NCBI RefSeq assembly: GCF_049803795.1
Contig: NZ_JBNAGJ010000005.1
Coordinates: forward strand, 62,001-126,000
Reading direction: 5' to 3'
Length of the DNA stretch: 64,000 nt
Source of the DNA: Thalassobius sp002708925
GTDB taxonomy: Bacteria; Pseudomonadota; Alphaproteobacteria; Rhodobacterales; Rhodobacteraceae
In this document: positions 57,573 to 64,000 of the stretch, in pieces
Position numbering within the stretch: position 1 is the first letter of the stretch
Layout of the letters: the number at the start of each line of letters is the position of its first letter
Translations under genes and position numbers: made by a program
The notes under the pieces: model-generated
Told to the model about the DNA's origin: nothing
What the model saw: the letters and a program-made list of their open reading frames with translations, nothing else
The model's database searches: none

Positions 57573-59390
57573 TCAGGCCTGTTTCGCCATCCGTTTGCGT
57601 TCATGCGGGTCCAGATAGCGTTTGCGCAGGCGGATCGCATTCGGTGTCACCTCGACCAGTTCGTCATCGTTGATATAGGCGATCGCCTCTTCCAGCGAGA
57701 GGGTGACAGGGGTTGTCAGGCGCACCGCCTCATCCGAGCCCGAGGCCCGCACGTTGGTCAGCTTCTTGCCCTTCAGCGGGTTGACCTCTAGGTCATTGTC
57801 GCGGCTGTGCTCGCCGATGATCATGCCCTGATAGACCTTGGCCTGCGCGCCGATGAACATTTTCCCGCGATCTTCCAGGTTCCAGAGCGCATAGGCCACG
57901 GCGTCCCCGTCCTCCATCGAGATCAGAACGCCCGCGCGGCGGCCGGGAATGGCACCCTTGTGTTCGGTCCAGCCGTGGAACACGCGGTTCAGTACGCCGG
58001 TGCCGCGGGTGTCGGTCAGGAACTCGCCATGGTAGCCGATCAACCCGCGCGAGGGCACATGCGCCACGATGCGGGTTTTGCCAGCGCCGGCGGGTTTCAT
58101 TTCCACCAGCTCGCCCTTGCGGGTGCTGGTCAGTTTTTCGATCACGACGCCCGAGTAATCGTCATCCACGTCGATGGTGGCTTCTTCGACGGGCTCCATC
58201 CGGACACCGTTTTCTTCGCGCATGATCACCTGCGGGCGCGAAATCGACAGCTCGAACCCTTCGCGGCGCATGTTTTCGATCAGAACCCCCATCTGGAGTT
58301 CGCCACGGCCCGAAACCTCAAACGCCTCACCGCCGGGGGTTTCGCCGATCTTGATGGCGACGTTGGATTCGGCCTCTTTCATCAGGCGATCCCGGATGAC
58401 GCGCGATTGCACCTTTTTGCCGTCGCGGCCTGCCAGGGGCGAGTCGTTGATGCCGAAAGTCACGGTGATGGTGGGCGGGTCGATGGGCTGAGCGTCCAGC
58501 GGTTCCTCGACCGCCAGAGCACAGATCGTGTCGGCCACGGTGGCCTTGGCCATCCCGGCCAGGGTTACGATGTCACCGGCGACGGCCTCGTCAATTTCCT
58601 GCATGGCCAGACCGCGGAACGCCTGGATCTTGGTGATGCGGAATTGTTCGATCTTCTGGCCGATGCGGCTGATCGCCTGAACGGTCGCGCCCACCTTGGC
58701 GGTGCCGGATTCGACGCGGCCTGTCAGGGTGCGGCCCATGAACGGATCGCTGCCCAGCGTGGTGGCCAGCATCCGGAAATCTTCGTCCTGACGGGTCAGC
58801 TGCTTGGGCTTGGGGACGTGGTTCACGATCAGTTCGAACAGGGCGTGCAGATCCTTGCGCGGCCCGTCCAGATCGGCGTCGGCCCAGCCGTTGCGCCCCG
58901 AGGCATACATGTGCGGGAAATCCAGCTGGTCCTCATCCGCGCCCAGGCTGGCGAACAGATCGAAACATTCGTCCAGGGCGCGGTCGGGCTCGGCATCGGG
59001 TTTGTCCACCTTGTTCAGCACCACGATCGGGCGCAGACCCAGGGCCAGCGCCTTCGAGGTCACGAATTTCGTTTGCGGCATCGGGCCCTCGGCGGCGTCC
59101 ACCAGCAGGACAACACCGTCCACCATGCTCAGGATCCGCTCGACTTCACCGCCGAAATCGGCGTGGCCGGGGGTGTCCACGATGTTGATGCGGGTGGTTT
59201 TCCATTCCACGCTGGTGGGTTTGGCGAAGATGGTGATGCCGCGTTCGCGTTCCAGATCGTTACTGTCCATCGCGCGCTCGGCGACGGCCTGGTTTTCCCG
59301 GAAGGCCCCGGACTGTTTCAGCAATTCGTCCACCAGGGTGGTTTTCCCGTGGTCAACGTGGGCGATAATGGCGATGTTGCGCAGATCCAT
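57573..59390 (-). CDS. typA: Translational GTPase TypA/BipA
   Basis: TypA binds ribosomes and supports assembly of the 50S subunit and growth under cold or stress. The 605-residue protein has the G-domain with HVDHGKTTLVDELL, DTPGHADFGGEVERIL and NKVDKPD, and the EF-G-like domains that follow. The C-terminus ends in MAKQA. It overlaps the 3' end of the upstream GNAT-like gene by 38 bases. Confidence 0.97.
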   Translation of the reverse strand: MDLRNIAIIAHVDHGKTTLVDELLKQSGAFRENQAVAERAMDSNDLERERGITIFAKPTSVEWKTTRINIVDTPGHADFGGEVERILSMVDGVVLLVDAAEGPMPQTKFVTSKALALGLRPIVVLNKVDKPDAEPDRALDECFDLFASLGADEDQLDFPHMYASGRNGWADADLDGPRKDLHALFELIVNHVPKPKQLTRQDEDFRMLATTLGSDPFMGRTLTGRVESGTAKVGATVQAISRIGQKIEQFRITKIQAFRGLAMQEIDEAVAGDIVTLAGMAKATVADTICALAVEEPLDAQPIDPPTITVTFGINDSPLAGRDGKKVQSRVIRDRLMKEAESNVAIKIGETPGGEAFEVSGRGELQMGVLIENMRREGFELSISRPQVIMREENGVRMEPVEEATIDVDDDYSGVVIEKLTSTRKGELVEMKPAGAGKTRIVAHVPSRGLIGYHGEFLTDTRGTGVLNRVFHGWTEHKGAIPGRRAGVLISMEDGDAVAYALWNLEDRGKMFIGAQAKVYQGMIIGEHSRDNDLEVNPLKGKKLTNVRASGSDEAVRLTTPVTLSLEEAIAYINDDELVEVTPNAIRLRKRYLDPHERKRMAKQA

Positions 59391-60255
59391 GAGGCGTATC
59401 CTGACTTGTTCGGGGTCCGCCTATACTGCCTTTGCGCAAAAGGCCAGAGGGAATGCCGCCCCAATGCCGGATCGCCCGCAACAGCGGCGAGACAAGCGGC
59501 AAATGCAGCCAGCTATGCCCCAGAACAACGGGGCGCGCGCCCGATCCCAGCTTGAACCGCGCCAGTCCGGGGGCGCTTTGGGTGTCCAGCGTGCCCAGGT
59601 CCAATTGGGCAAAGCCGCGCCGGTGCAGCAGCTGAGCGGCCCGCCACAAGAGCAGGGGATGCGCATTCAGGCGTCGCCCTGCGTGGCTGGCCCAGCCGAT
59701 ATGATAGCTGGCCGCAGAAGAGTGCAGCAAGAACAGCATCGCGGCGACCGGCTGGCCCTGATGCAGGGCCTGGATCAACAGGGTGTCCTGCCGAGGATAG
59801 GCGGTCACAAATGCGTGCGGCAGCGCGCGATAGCCCCGCGCCTGCCGTTGCGCCGTCTCATGCTGCAACAGCCAGCCATGGTGCGCCGGATCGAACGGGC
59901 CCTGCGTGATCCTGAGCGGCGCAGCCTCGGCACGTCTCAGCCGATTGCGCCATTTCCCATGCTGCGCGGCCCGGCGGTCCGCGTCCTTTGCTGTCAGGTC
60001 CATAATGGCTAGGGTCTGAGGCGTCACGACGGGGATACAGCCCTGCGCGTGCAGATGCCGGTCGGCCTGCGGATCGGGCGCATTGATCACGGTCAGGCCG
60101 TGCAGCGCGCCCATGCCGCGCGGAACATAGGTGACAGGCAGCCCGGCCAGCCGTTTGTGCAGCCGCAGCACGCCAGTGTCACGGCTGAGATCTGTGCCGA
60201 TTTTGCGCAGTGCGGTTTCATACTGAACGGATTGTTGCAGGGGGGTGGGTTTCAT
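59353..60255 (-). CDS. FemAB/GNAT-like acyltransferase-fold protein
   Basis: The 300-residue protein looks like a FemAB/peptidoglycan-bridge or GNAT acetyltransferase-type enzyme. Visible features are KWRNRLRRAEAAPL, PRQDTLLIQALHQGQPVAAMLFLLH and LNAHPLLLWRAAQLLHRRGFAQLDLGTLD, in the order expected for the second GNAT half of Fem-type proteins. The substrate is unknown. The start is tentative: ATG 60255 is preceded by GAGGG with no spacing. The last 12 codons overlap typA, and the tail is basic and low in complexity. Confidence 0.7.
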   Translation of the reverse strand: MKPTPLQQSVQYETALRKIGTDLSRDTGVLRLHKRLAGLPVTYVPRGMGALHGLTVINAPDPQADRHLHAQGCIPVVTPQTLAIMDLTAKDADRRAAQHGKWRNRLRRAEAAPLRITQGPFDPAHHGWLLQHETAQRQARGYRALPHAFVTAYPRQDTLLIQALHQGQPVAAMLFLLHSSAASYHIGWASHAGRRLNAHPLLLWRAAQLLHRRGFAQLDLGTLDTQSAPGLARFKLGSGARPVVLGHSWLHLPLVSPLLRAIRHWGGIPSGLLRKGSIGGPRTSQDTPHGSAQHRHYRPR

Positions 60256-60301
60256 CCCTCTGTTAACGCAATGAAAACCTAAATCATGGTTAACATTGGA
60301 C

Positions 60302-60442
60302 ATGAACCAAAAAGAAACTCGCGTTTTGGGCGTCCGTGCCCTGACACCTCGGCTGACGGTCTGGGCATTGACGCTGATCGCCAGCGCGGTGTCTGTCCCC
60401 GTGGCCGTGATCCTGTGGGCGATCGAATGGGTGTGGTGGTAA
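60302..60442 (+). CDS. 46-residue single-pass membrane protein
   Basis: This small ORF is absent from most gene lists because of its length. It begins with a polar N-terminus (MNQKETRVLGVRALTPRLTV) and has one hydrophobic helix at residues 21-41 (WALTLIASAVSVPVAVILWAI) with a Trp-rich end (EWVWW). Third codon positions are strongly GC-rich. It fills the gap between the GNAT-like gene and ssb, and its stop is directly followed by the ssb terminator. The ribosome site is weak (GGA close to the ATG). Function unknown; it may be a small membrane regulator. Confidence 0.55.
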   Translation: MNQKETRVLGVRALTPRLTVWALTLIASAVSVPVAVILWAIEWVWW

Positions 60443-60443
60443 C

Positions 60444-60473
60444 AAAAAGCCCGCAAGCGGGGGGCTTGCGGGC
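60444..60473 (-). terminator. Terminator of ssb
   Basis: On the minus strand GCCCGCAAGC and GCTTGCGGGC form a 10-bp stem with a short loop, followed by TTTTT. It starts 24 bases after the ssb stop. Confidence 0.9.
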
Positions 60474-60497
60474 GGTGCTTTTCCGGGGTGGGGCGGT

Positions 60498-61001
60498 TTA
60501 GAACGGAATCTCGTCGTCCAGATCGCTGCGCGAGCCGCCGCCCTGCTGGCCGCCCCCATAGGACGGGCCGCCCTGATCGTAGCCGCCGCCATAGCCGCCA
60601 CCGCCTTGGCTGCCGCCGCCGTAGCCACCGCCACCCTGGCCACCTTCGCCGCGGCCATCCAGCATCACCAGCGTGCCACCAAAGCCTTGCAGAACCACCT
60701 CGGTCGAGTAGCGGTCCTGGCCGGACTGGTCTTGCCATTTGCGGGTCTGCAACTGGCCCTCGATATACACTTTCGAGCCCTTGCGCAGGTATTGCTCGGC
60801 CACGCGGACCAGCCCCTCCTGGAAGATCGCGACCGAGTGCCACTCGGTCCGTTCGCGCCGCTCGCCGGTGTTGCGGTCTTTCCATGTTTCCGAGGTGGCG
60901 ATGCGCAGGTTGCACACTTTGCCGCCGTTCTGAAAGCTGCGCACCTCGGGGTCGCGGCCCAGGTTGCCCACCAGAATTACCTTGTTCACCGATCCGGCCA
61001 T
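60498..61001 (-). CDS. ssb: Single-stranded DNA-binding protein
   Basis: SSB coats single-stranded DNA in replication and repair. The 167-residue protein has the OB-fold at residues 1-110 (NKVILVGNLGRDPEV, LRIATSETWKDRNTGER, YIEGQLQTRKW), a Gly-rich flexible linker and the acidic tip DDEIPF that binds partner proteins. GGGAGAGACAG precedes the ATG. No SOS box is seen upstream, unlike recA. Confidence 0.97.
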   Translation of the reverse strand: MAGSVNKVILVGNLGRDPEVRSFQNGGKVCNLRIATSETWKDRNTGERRERTEWHSVAIFQEGLVRVAEQYLRKGSKVYIEGQLQTRKWQDQSGQDRYSTEVVLQGFGGTLVMLDGRGEGGQGGGGYGGGSQGGGGYGGGYDQGGPSYGGGQQGGGSRSDLDDEIPF

Positions 61002-61083
61002 CTGTCTCTCCCGTCGACTCGTTTGACCCTGCTTACACCATGGTCGTCCGGAAAGGTAAAGTTTTCAAACCGCGGATCGGCCC

Positions 61084-61100
61084 GCGCGGCGGCGCCGCGC
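61084..61100. repeat. Perfect GC-rich palindrome upstream of ssb
   Basis: GCGCGGC-GGC-GCCGCGC is a 7-bp inverted repeat with a 3-base centre in the 207-bp divergent gap between ssb and the transglycosylase gene. Role unknown. Confidence 0.4.
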
Positions 61101-61208
61101 AGTGGGCAAGCGTTTGCCGATCCGGCGGGCCGGGGTGGTAATCTGCAAAAACGCGGATAAACTGCGCATCGTGAAACCGACGAGCGAAACCGATGCGGGG
61201 GCCTCACC

Positions 61209-61793
61209 ATGCGCAAAGTCCTGAGCCTGATCATTGCCCTGGCCATTCTGACCACGGGTGTGGCGCAGGCGGATGTGGTCTCGTCGAAATCGCGCACCCG
61301 GCTGTTCAAATCGCAGACCAAGGTTTTGGATACCCGCGCCGCGCAGCAATATAATTCAAGCGTACGGTTGCAGCCGCAGACGGTGCACACGCCCACGAAA
61401 TGGGGCCCCAAACTGTATTCGGGGTCGTATCGCGGGCCGTTTTTGGACATGGCGCGCTCGGCCGCGCAGCGCCACGGTGTGCCAGAAGAGCTGTTCTTGC
61501 GGCTAGTGCATCAGGAAAGCCGGTTCAACAAGGATGCCAAATCGCACAAGGGCGCGCTGGGGCTGGCTCAGCTGATGCCTCAGACGGCGCGTTTGCTGGG
61601 GGTGGACCCGCTGGACCCCTATCAGAACCTGGACGGAGGCGCGCGCTATCTGGCACAGCAATACCGCGACTTCGGATCCTGGCGGCTGGCTCTGGCCGCT
61701 TATAATGCGGGGCCTCAGGCGGTGCGCAAATATGGCGGCGTGCCCCCCTATGCGGAAACGCGCAACTATGTGGATGTCATCTGGGGGAGTTGA
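61209..61793 (+). CDS. Lytic transglycosylase, SLT domain
   Basis: The 194-residue protein has a signal peptide (MRKVLSLIIALAILTTGVAQA) and a C-terminal SLT goose-lysozyme-like domain. The catalytic Glu lies in LRLVHQESRFNKDAKS and GALGLAQLMPQTARLLG and AAYNAGPQAVRKYGG follow. It cuts glycan strands in the periplasm. The region before the domain (about residues 25-75) is of low complexity. It may act in cell wall remodelling or in assembly of an envelope machine. Confidence 0.9.
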   Translation: MRKVLSLIIALAILTTGVAQADVVSSKSRTRLFKSQTKVLDTRAAQQYNSSVRLQPQTVHTPTKWGPKLYSGSYRGPFLDMARSAAQRHGVPEELFLRLVHQESRFNKDAKSHKGALGLAQLMPQTARLLGVDPLDPYQNLDGGARYLAQQYRDFGSWRLALAAYNAGPQAVRKYGGVPPYAETRNYVDVIWGS

Positions 61794-61836
61794 CCCCGGT
61801 TGGTATCGCTCATATCTGACTAAAACACTCAGCAAC

Positions 61837-61850
61837 TTGTTCTGGATCAA
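61837..61850 (+). promoter_or_regulatory. FNR-type box before the cytochrome c peroxidase gene
   Basis: TTGTT-CTGG-ATCAA differs at one position from the FNR/CRP consensus TTGAT-N4-ATCAA. It lies 58 bp upstream of the ATG, a usual activator distance. Peroxidases of this kind are often induced at low oxygen by FNR-type regulators. Confidence 0.6.
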
Positions 61851-61908
61851 AGCAGAGCCAGGCGGGCCGGGTAGAACCGCGTTAGCCATTTAACAAGGGA
61901 ATCGGAAT

Positions 61909-63057
61909 ATGAGCCGGATACTGGCGATTGCGGCGGGGCTGGGCCTGTGCGCGGCGGCCTGGGCACAGGCGCCGCAGCTTTATGACAGCCGCGCATCATT
62001 GGGTGAGGCTCTGTTTTTCGATGTGAACCTGTCGCGGAACCGTACGCAGGCCTGCGCCTCGTGTCATGATCCCGAAACCGGGTTTGCCGATCCGCGCGGG
62101 ACTTTGGCGGATATGCCCAGCTCTTTGGGCGATGATGGCAGCTCGATCGGGGATCGTAATGCGCCGACAGCCAGCTATGCGGCTTTTTCGCCCCGGTTTC
62201 ACCAAAACGCCCAGGGCAAATGGATTGGCGGCCAGTTTCTGGACGGGCGCGCGGCGGATCTGAAGGGACAGGCGGGCGGGCCGCCTTTGAACCCGGTGGA
62301 AATGGGGATGCCGGATAGGGCCTCGGTGGTGGCGCGGCTGCGGGAAAATCCCAGCTATGTGAACAGTTTTGCCGCGCTCTATGCGCCGGATGTGCTGGCC
62401 GATGCGGACACCGGATATGATGCCATGACGGACGCGATCGCGGCTTTTGAACAGACCGAGCTATTTGCCCCGTTCGATTCCAAATATGACCGTTTCCTGC
62501 GCGGCGAGGCAGAGCTGACCCGCGAAGAAGAGCTGGGCCGGCTGCTGTTTTTCTCGCAGCAGTTCACCAACTGCAACCTGTGCCACCAGCTGCGCACCAG
62601 CCCCGTGGCCGCGGATGAGACATTTTCGAATTACGAATATCACAATATCGGCGTGCCCCGGAACCCAGAATTGCAAGAGGATCTGGGGCGCTCTCTGGTC
62701 GATAACGGGTTGAAAAACAACGTGGATGCACCTGAAAATGCAGGGAAATTCAAGGTGCCGACCCTGCGCAATGTCGCGGTGACCGGCCCCTATATGCACA
62801 ATGGCGTTTTCACCGATCTGCGCACCGTCATCCTGTTCTATAACAAGTATAATTCCCGCGCCGAGGCCCGTCAGATCAATCCCGAAACCGGGCAGGTCTG
62901 GGGCGCGCCCGAGGTGGCGCAGAATATCTCGGTGAAAGAACTGGAAACCGGCCCCGCGCTTGAGGATGCGCGGATCGACGCGCTGGTGGCTTTCTTGAAA
63001 ACGCTGACGGACGCCCGGTACGAGCCGCTCTTGTCCGATCCCGAAACCGCGCGCTAG
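61909..63057 (+). CDS. Di-haem cytochrome c peroxidase (CCP/MauG family)
   Basis: The protein reduces hydrogen peroxide in the periplasm with electrons from cytochrome c, or belongs to the related MauG group. The 382-residue product has a signal peptide (MSRILAIAAGLGLCAAAWAQA) and two haem-binding CXXCH motifs, Cys49-Cys52-His53 (CASCH) and Cys222-Cys225-His226 (CNLCH). The distal region contains GPYMHNGVFTDLRTVILFYN, matching CCP. RBS AAGGGAATCGGAAT. A likely FNR box lies upstream. The stop overlaps that of the convergent AraC gene (CTAG). Confidence 0.92.
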   Translation: MSRILAIAAGLGLCAAAWAQAPQLYDSRASLGEALFFDVNLSRNRTQACASCHDPETGFADPRGTLADMPSSLGDDGSSIGDRNAPTASYAAFSPRFHQNAQGKWIGGQFLDGRAADLKGQAGGPPLNPVEMGMPDRASVVARLRENPSYVNSFAALYAPDVLADADTGYDAMTDAIAAFEQTELFAPFDSKYDRFLRGEAELTREEELGRLLFFSQQFTNCNLCHQLRTSPVAADETFSNYEYHNIGVPRNPELQEDLGRSLVDNGLKNNVDAPENAGKFKVPTLRNVAVTGPYMHNGVFTDLRTVILFYNKYNSRAEARQINPETGQVWGAPEVAQNISVKELETGPALEDARIDALVAFLKTLTDARYEPLLSDPETAR

Positions 63058-63872
63058 ACGCCGGGTTTCCCGCCGGCGCGGCGCAGGTCGCTGGGGCTCT
63101 GGCCGGTGTGCTGCAACATGAACCGCGAGAAATACGCAGGGCTGCCAAAGCCCAGAGTTTCGCTGATGGCCTTTAGCGGCGTTTGCGTGGTCTCGATCAG
63201 TTTGCGGGCCTCATAGAGGCTGCGGCGGGTCAGAATATCGGCGGCCGTCAGCCCGGTATGATCGCGGCAGGCGCGCGACAGATGGGTCGCGGTCACCCCC
63301 AGCATCCCTGCGTATTCCGCCATGGTTTTGCCGGTGCGGAACTCTTGCACGGCCAGCGCGCAGAAAGCCTGCACCAGGCGCTGCCCGGCGGTGATTTTGG
63401 GTTCGTCTGGGCCGTGCAGCGCCAGCGCCTGCCGCCGCATCCAGACCGAGATCAGGGCCACACGGGCGCGCGCGGCCTCGTCTACAAAGGGGGCGTTGTG
63501 TTCCAACTCGCGTTGCAGGGCGTCCAGCAGGCCGGTCAGTTCGGACTGGGCGTGGACCTCGCGAATACGCAGCAGCATCGGGGCGTCATGCAGCGTCAGC
63601 GCCGGATCGTGGGGCACACGTACGGCGATGCCAAACCCGGTGCGCCCCAGATCCAGCGAAAACAGCGTTCCGGCCGGAATATAGAAGGCATTATGCGCCC
63701 CGACCCCGCGCCGAATGCCTTGTAAAATGGCCAGCCCCTGGCCCTTGGTGACCCACAGCAGCAGATCGTGATCGCGGTCATGTAGTTCGGACAGGTGCCA
63801 GGCTCCGCCGCGCGTCAGCTGCGCAATCGAGGAAATCCGGATCTCGGCCGGGGGGGGCGGCTCTGAGGGCAT
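63054..63872 (-). CDS. AraC family transcriptional regulator
   Basis: The 272-residue protein has an N-terminal cupin-like sensing domain (LLLWVTKGQGLAILQG and FYIPAGTLFSLDL) and two C-terminal helix-turn-helix motifs (MAEYAGMLGVTATHLSRACRDHTG and PLKAISETLGFGSPAYFSRFMLQHTGQSPSDLRR). The ligand and targets are unknown. It is convergent with the peroxidase gene and has no visible ribosome site, so the start is less certain. The remaining 128 bases to the window end show no gene. Confidence 0.88.
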   Translation of the reverse strand: MPSEPPPPAEIRISSIAQLTRGGAWHLSELHDRDHDLLLWVTKGQGLAILQGIRRGVGAHNAFYIPAGTLFSLDLGRTGFGIAVRVPHDPALTLHDAPMLLRIREVHAQSELTGLLDALQRELEHNAPFVDEAARARVALISVWMRRQALALHGPDEPKITAGQRLVQAFCALAVQEFRTGKTMAEYAGMLGVTATHLSRACRDHTGLTAADILTRRSLYEARKLIETTQTPLKAISETLGFGSPAYFSRFMLQHTGQSPSDLRRAGGKPGV

Positions 63873-64000
63873 ATTGCTGTGTTTCGACTATTGAAAATCC
63901 GTGTGACTGCGGGAAGTCTGAGGCAGATAGTCGTGATTTGTAAAGTCTGAACTGAGTCAAATTGGGCGGAAACGCGCCCAGGACTTCATTTTTGACCGAA

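Noticed and set aside
57807..59555. Long plus-strand frame of 582 codons
   Set aside because: It is antisense to typA and rich in His, Gly and Gln, as is usual for shadow frames in GC-rich DNA.
60262..60294. Two GTTAAC sites as a CtrA element
   Set aside because: The spacing between the TTAA cores is far from 7 bases, so they do not form a CtrA box.
63873..64000. Possible gene at the right end
   Set aside because: Only very short frames exist and none has a ribosome site; the region is probably the promoter of the AraC gene and of a gene beyond the window.

Overview
The window is a contiguous piece of an alphaproteobacterial chromosome, almost certainly Rhodobacteraceae (Roseobacter/Rhodobacter group). 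The evidence is the gene content and order: dusB-ntrB-ntrC-ntrY-ntrX followed by trkA-trkH-hfq-hflX, a fused ispDF, a CckA kinase close to recA-alaS, the family-typical DUF6477/DUF6456 pair, an alphaproteobacterial GAAC-N7-GAAC SOS box before recA, and TTAA-N7-TTAA CtrA boxes. GC is high, coding density is about 90 percent, and most genes have clear purine-rich ribosome binding sites. I see no rRNA, tRNA, CRISPR array, insertion sequence or prophage.

Layout. 1-1.6 kb: tail of a MocR-type regulator, then the ribosomal operon rplM-rpsI. 1.7-11.4 kb, minus strand: an outer-membrane barrel protein, ppk2 with an overlapping TetR regulator, an alpha/beta hydrolase, metA, an unassigned P-loop protein, two EamA transporters, guaA, and a second small barrel protein with a CtrA box. 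11.5-16.6 kb: a non-pyrrolysine MttB-family methyltransferase, the DUF6477/DUF6456 pair, a VIT1-type transporter, and oxyR facing a peroxiredoxin. 17.4-23.5 kb: lipA-cupin, hpt with an unlisted 52-residue membrane protein, a RatA-like protein, amt, then pncC-pgpA-ispDF. 23.6-36.1 kb, plus strand: the nitrogen two-component cluster, potassium uptake (trkA, trkH), hfq and hflX, with one lipoprotein gene in the opposite direction.

36-49 kb: penicillin-acylase-type hydrolase, a 3-hydroxyisobutyrate-dehydrogenase-like enzyme, SMR and YitT membrane proteins, icd, a Bcr/CflA exporter, a RACE/RamA-like corrinoid reactivator, an agmatinase-family ureohydrolase, guaB and an RsmB-type rRNA methyltransferase. 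49.5-56.8 kb: cckA (CtrA box), a sulfotransferase-like gene, recA (SOS box), alaS and a DUF1330 protein. 56.9-64 kb: VOC protein, typA, a FemAB/GNAT-like protein, an unlisted 46-residue membrane protein, ssb, a lytic transglycosylase, a di-haem cytochrome c peroxidase behind an FNR-like box, and an AraC regulator.

How the genes work together. Most of the window is core housekeeping. Regulatory themes are nitrogen control (ntrBC, ntrYX, amt), cell-cycle control (cckA and CtrA boxes), peroxide and oxygen response (oxyR with a peroxiredoxin; FNR box with a peroxidase), purine synthesis (guaA, guaB, hpt) and corrinoid/C1 chemistry (MttB-like protein, RACE protein). The most noteworthy signals are an NtrC without the sigma-54 GAFTGA loop, a dispersed palindromic repeat family in three intergenic regions, two small membrane ORFs, a MetA carrying the residue that marks acetyl-CoA use, and several short operator-like sites. 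I did not find one clearly new multi-gene system. The best candidates for uncharacterised biology are the P-loop protein at 6.1-7.0 kb, the DUF6477/DUF6456 locus and the corrinoid pair.
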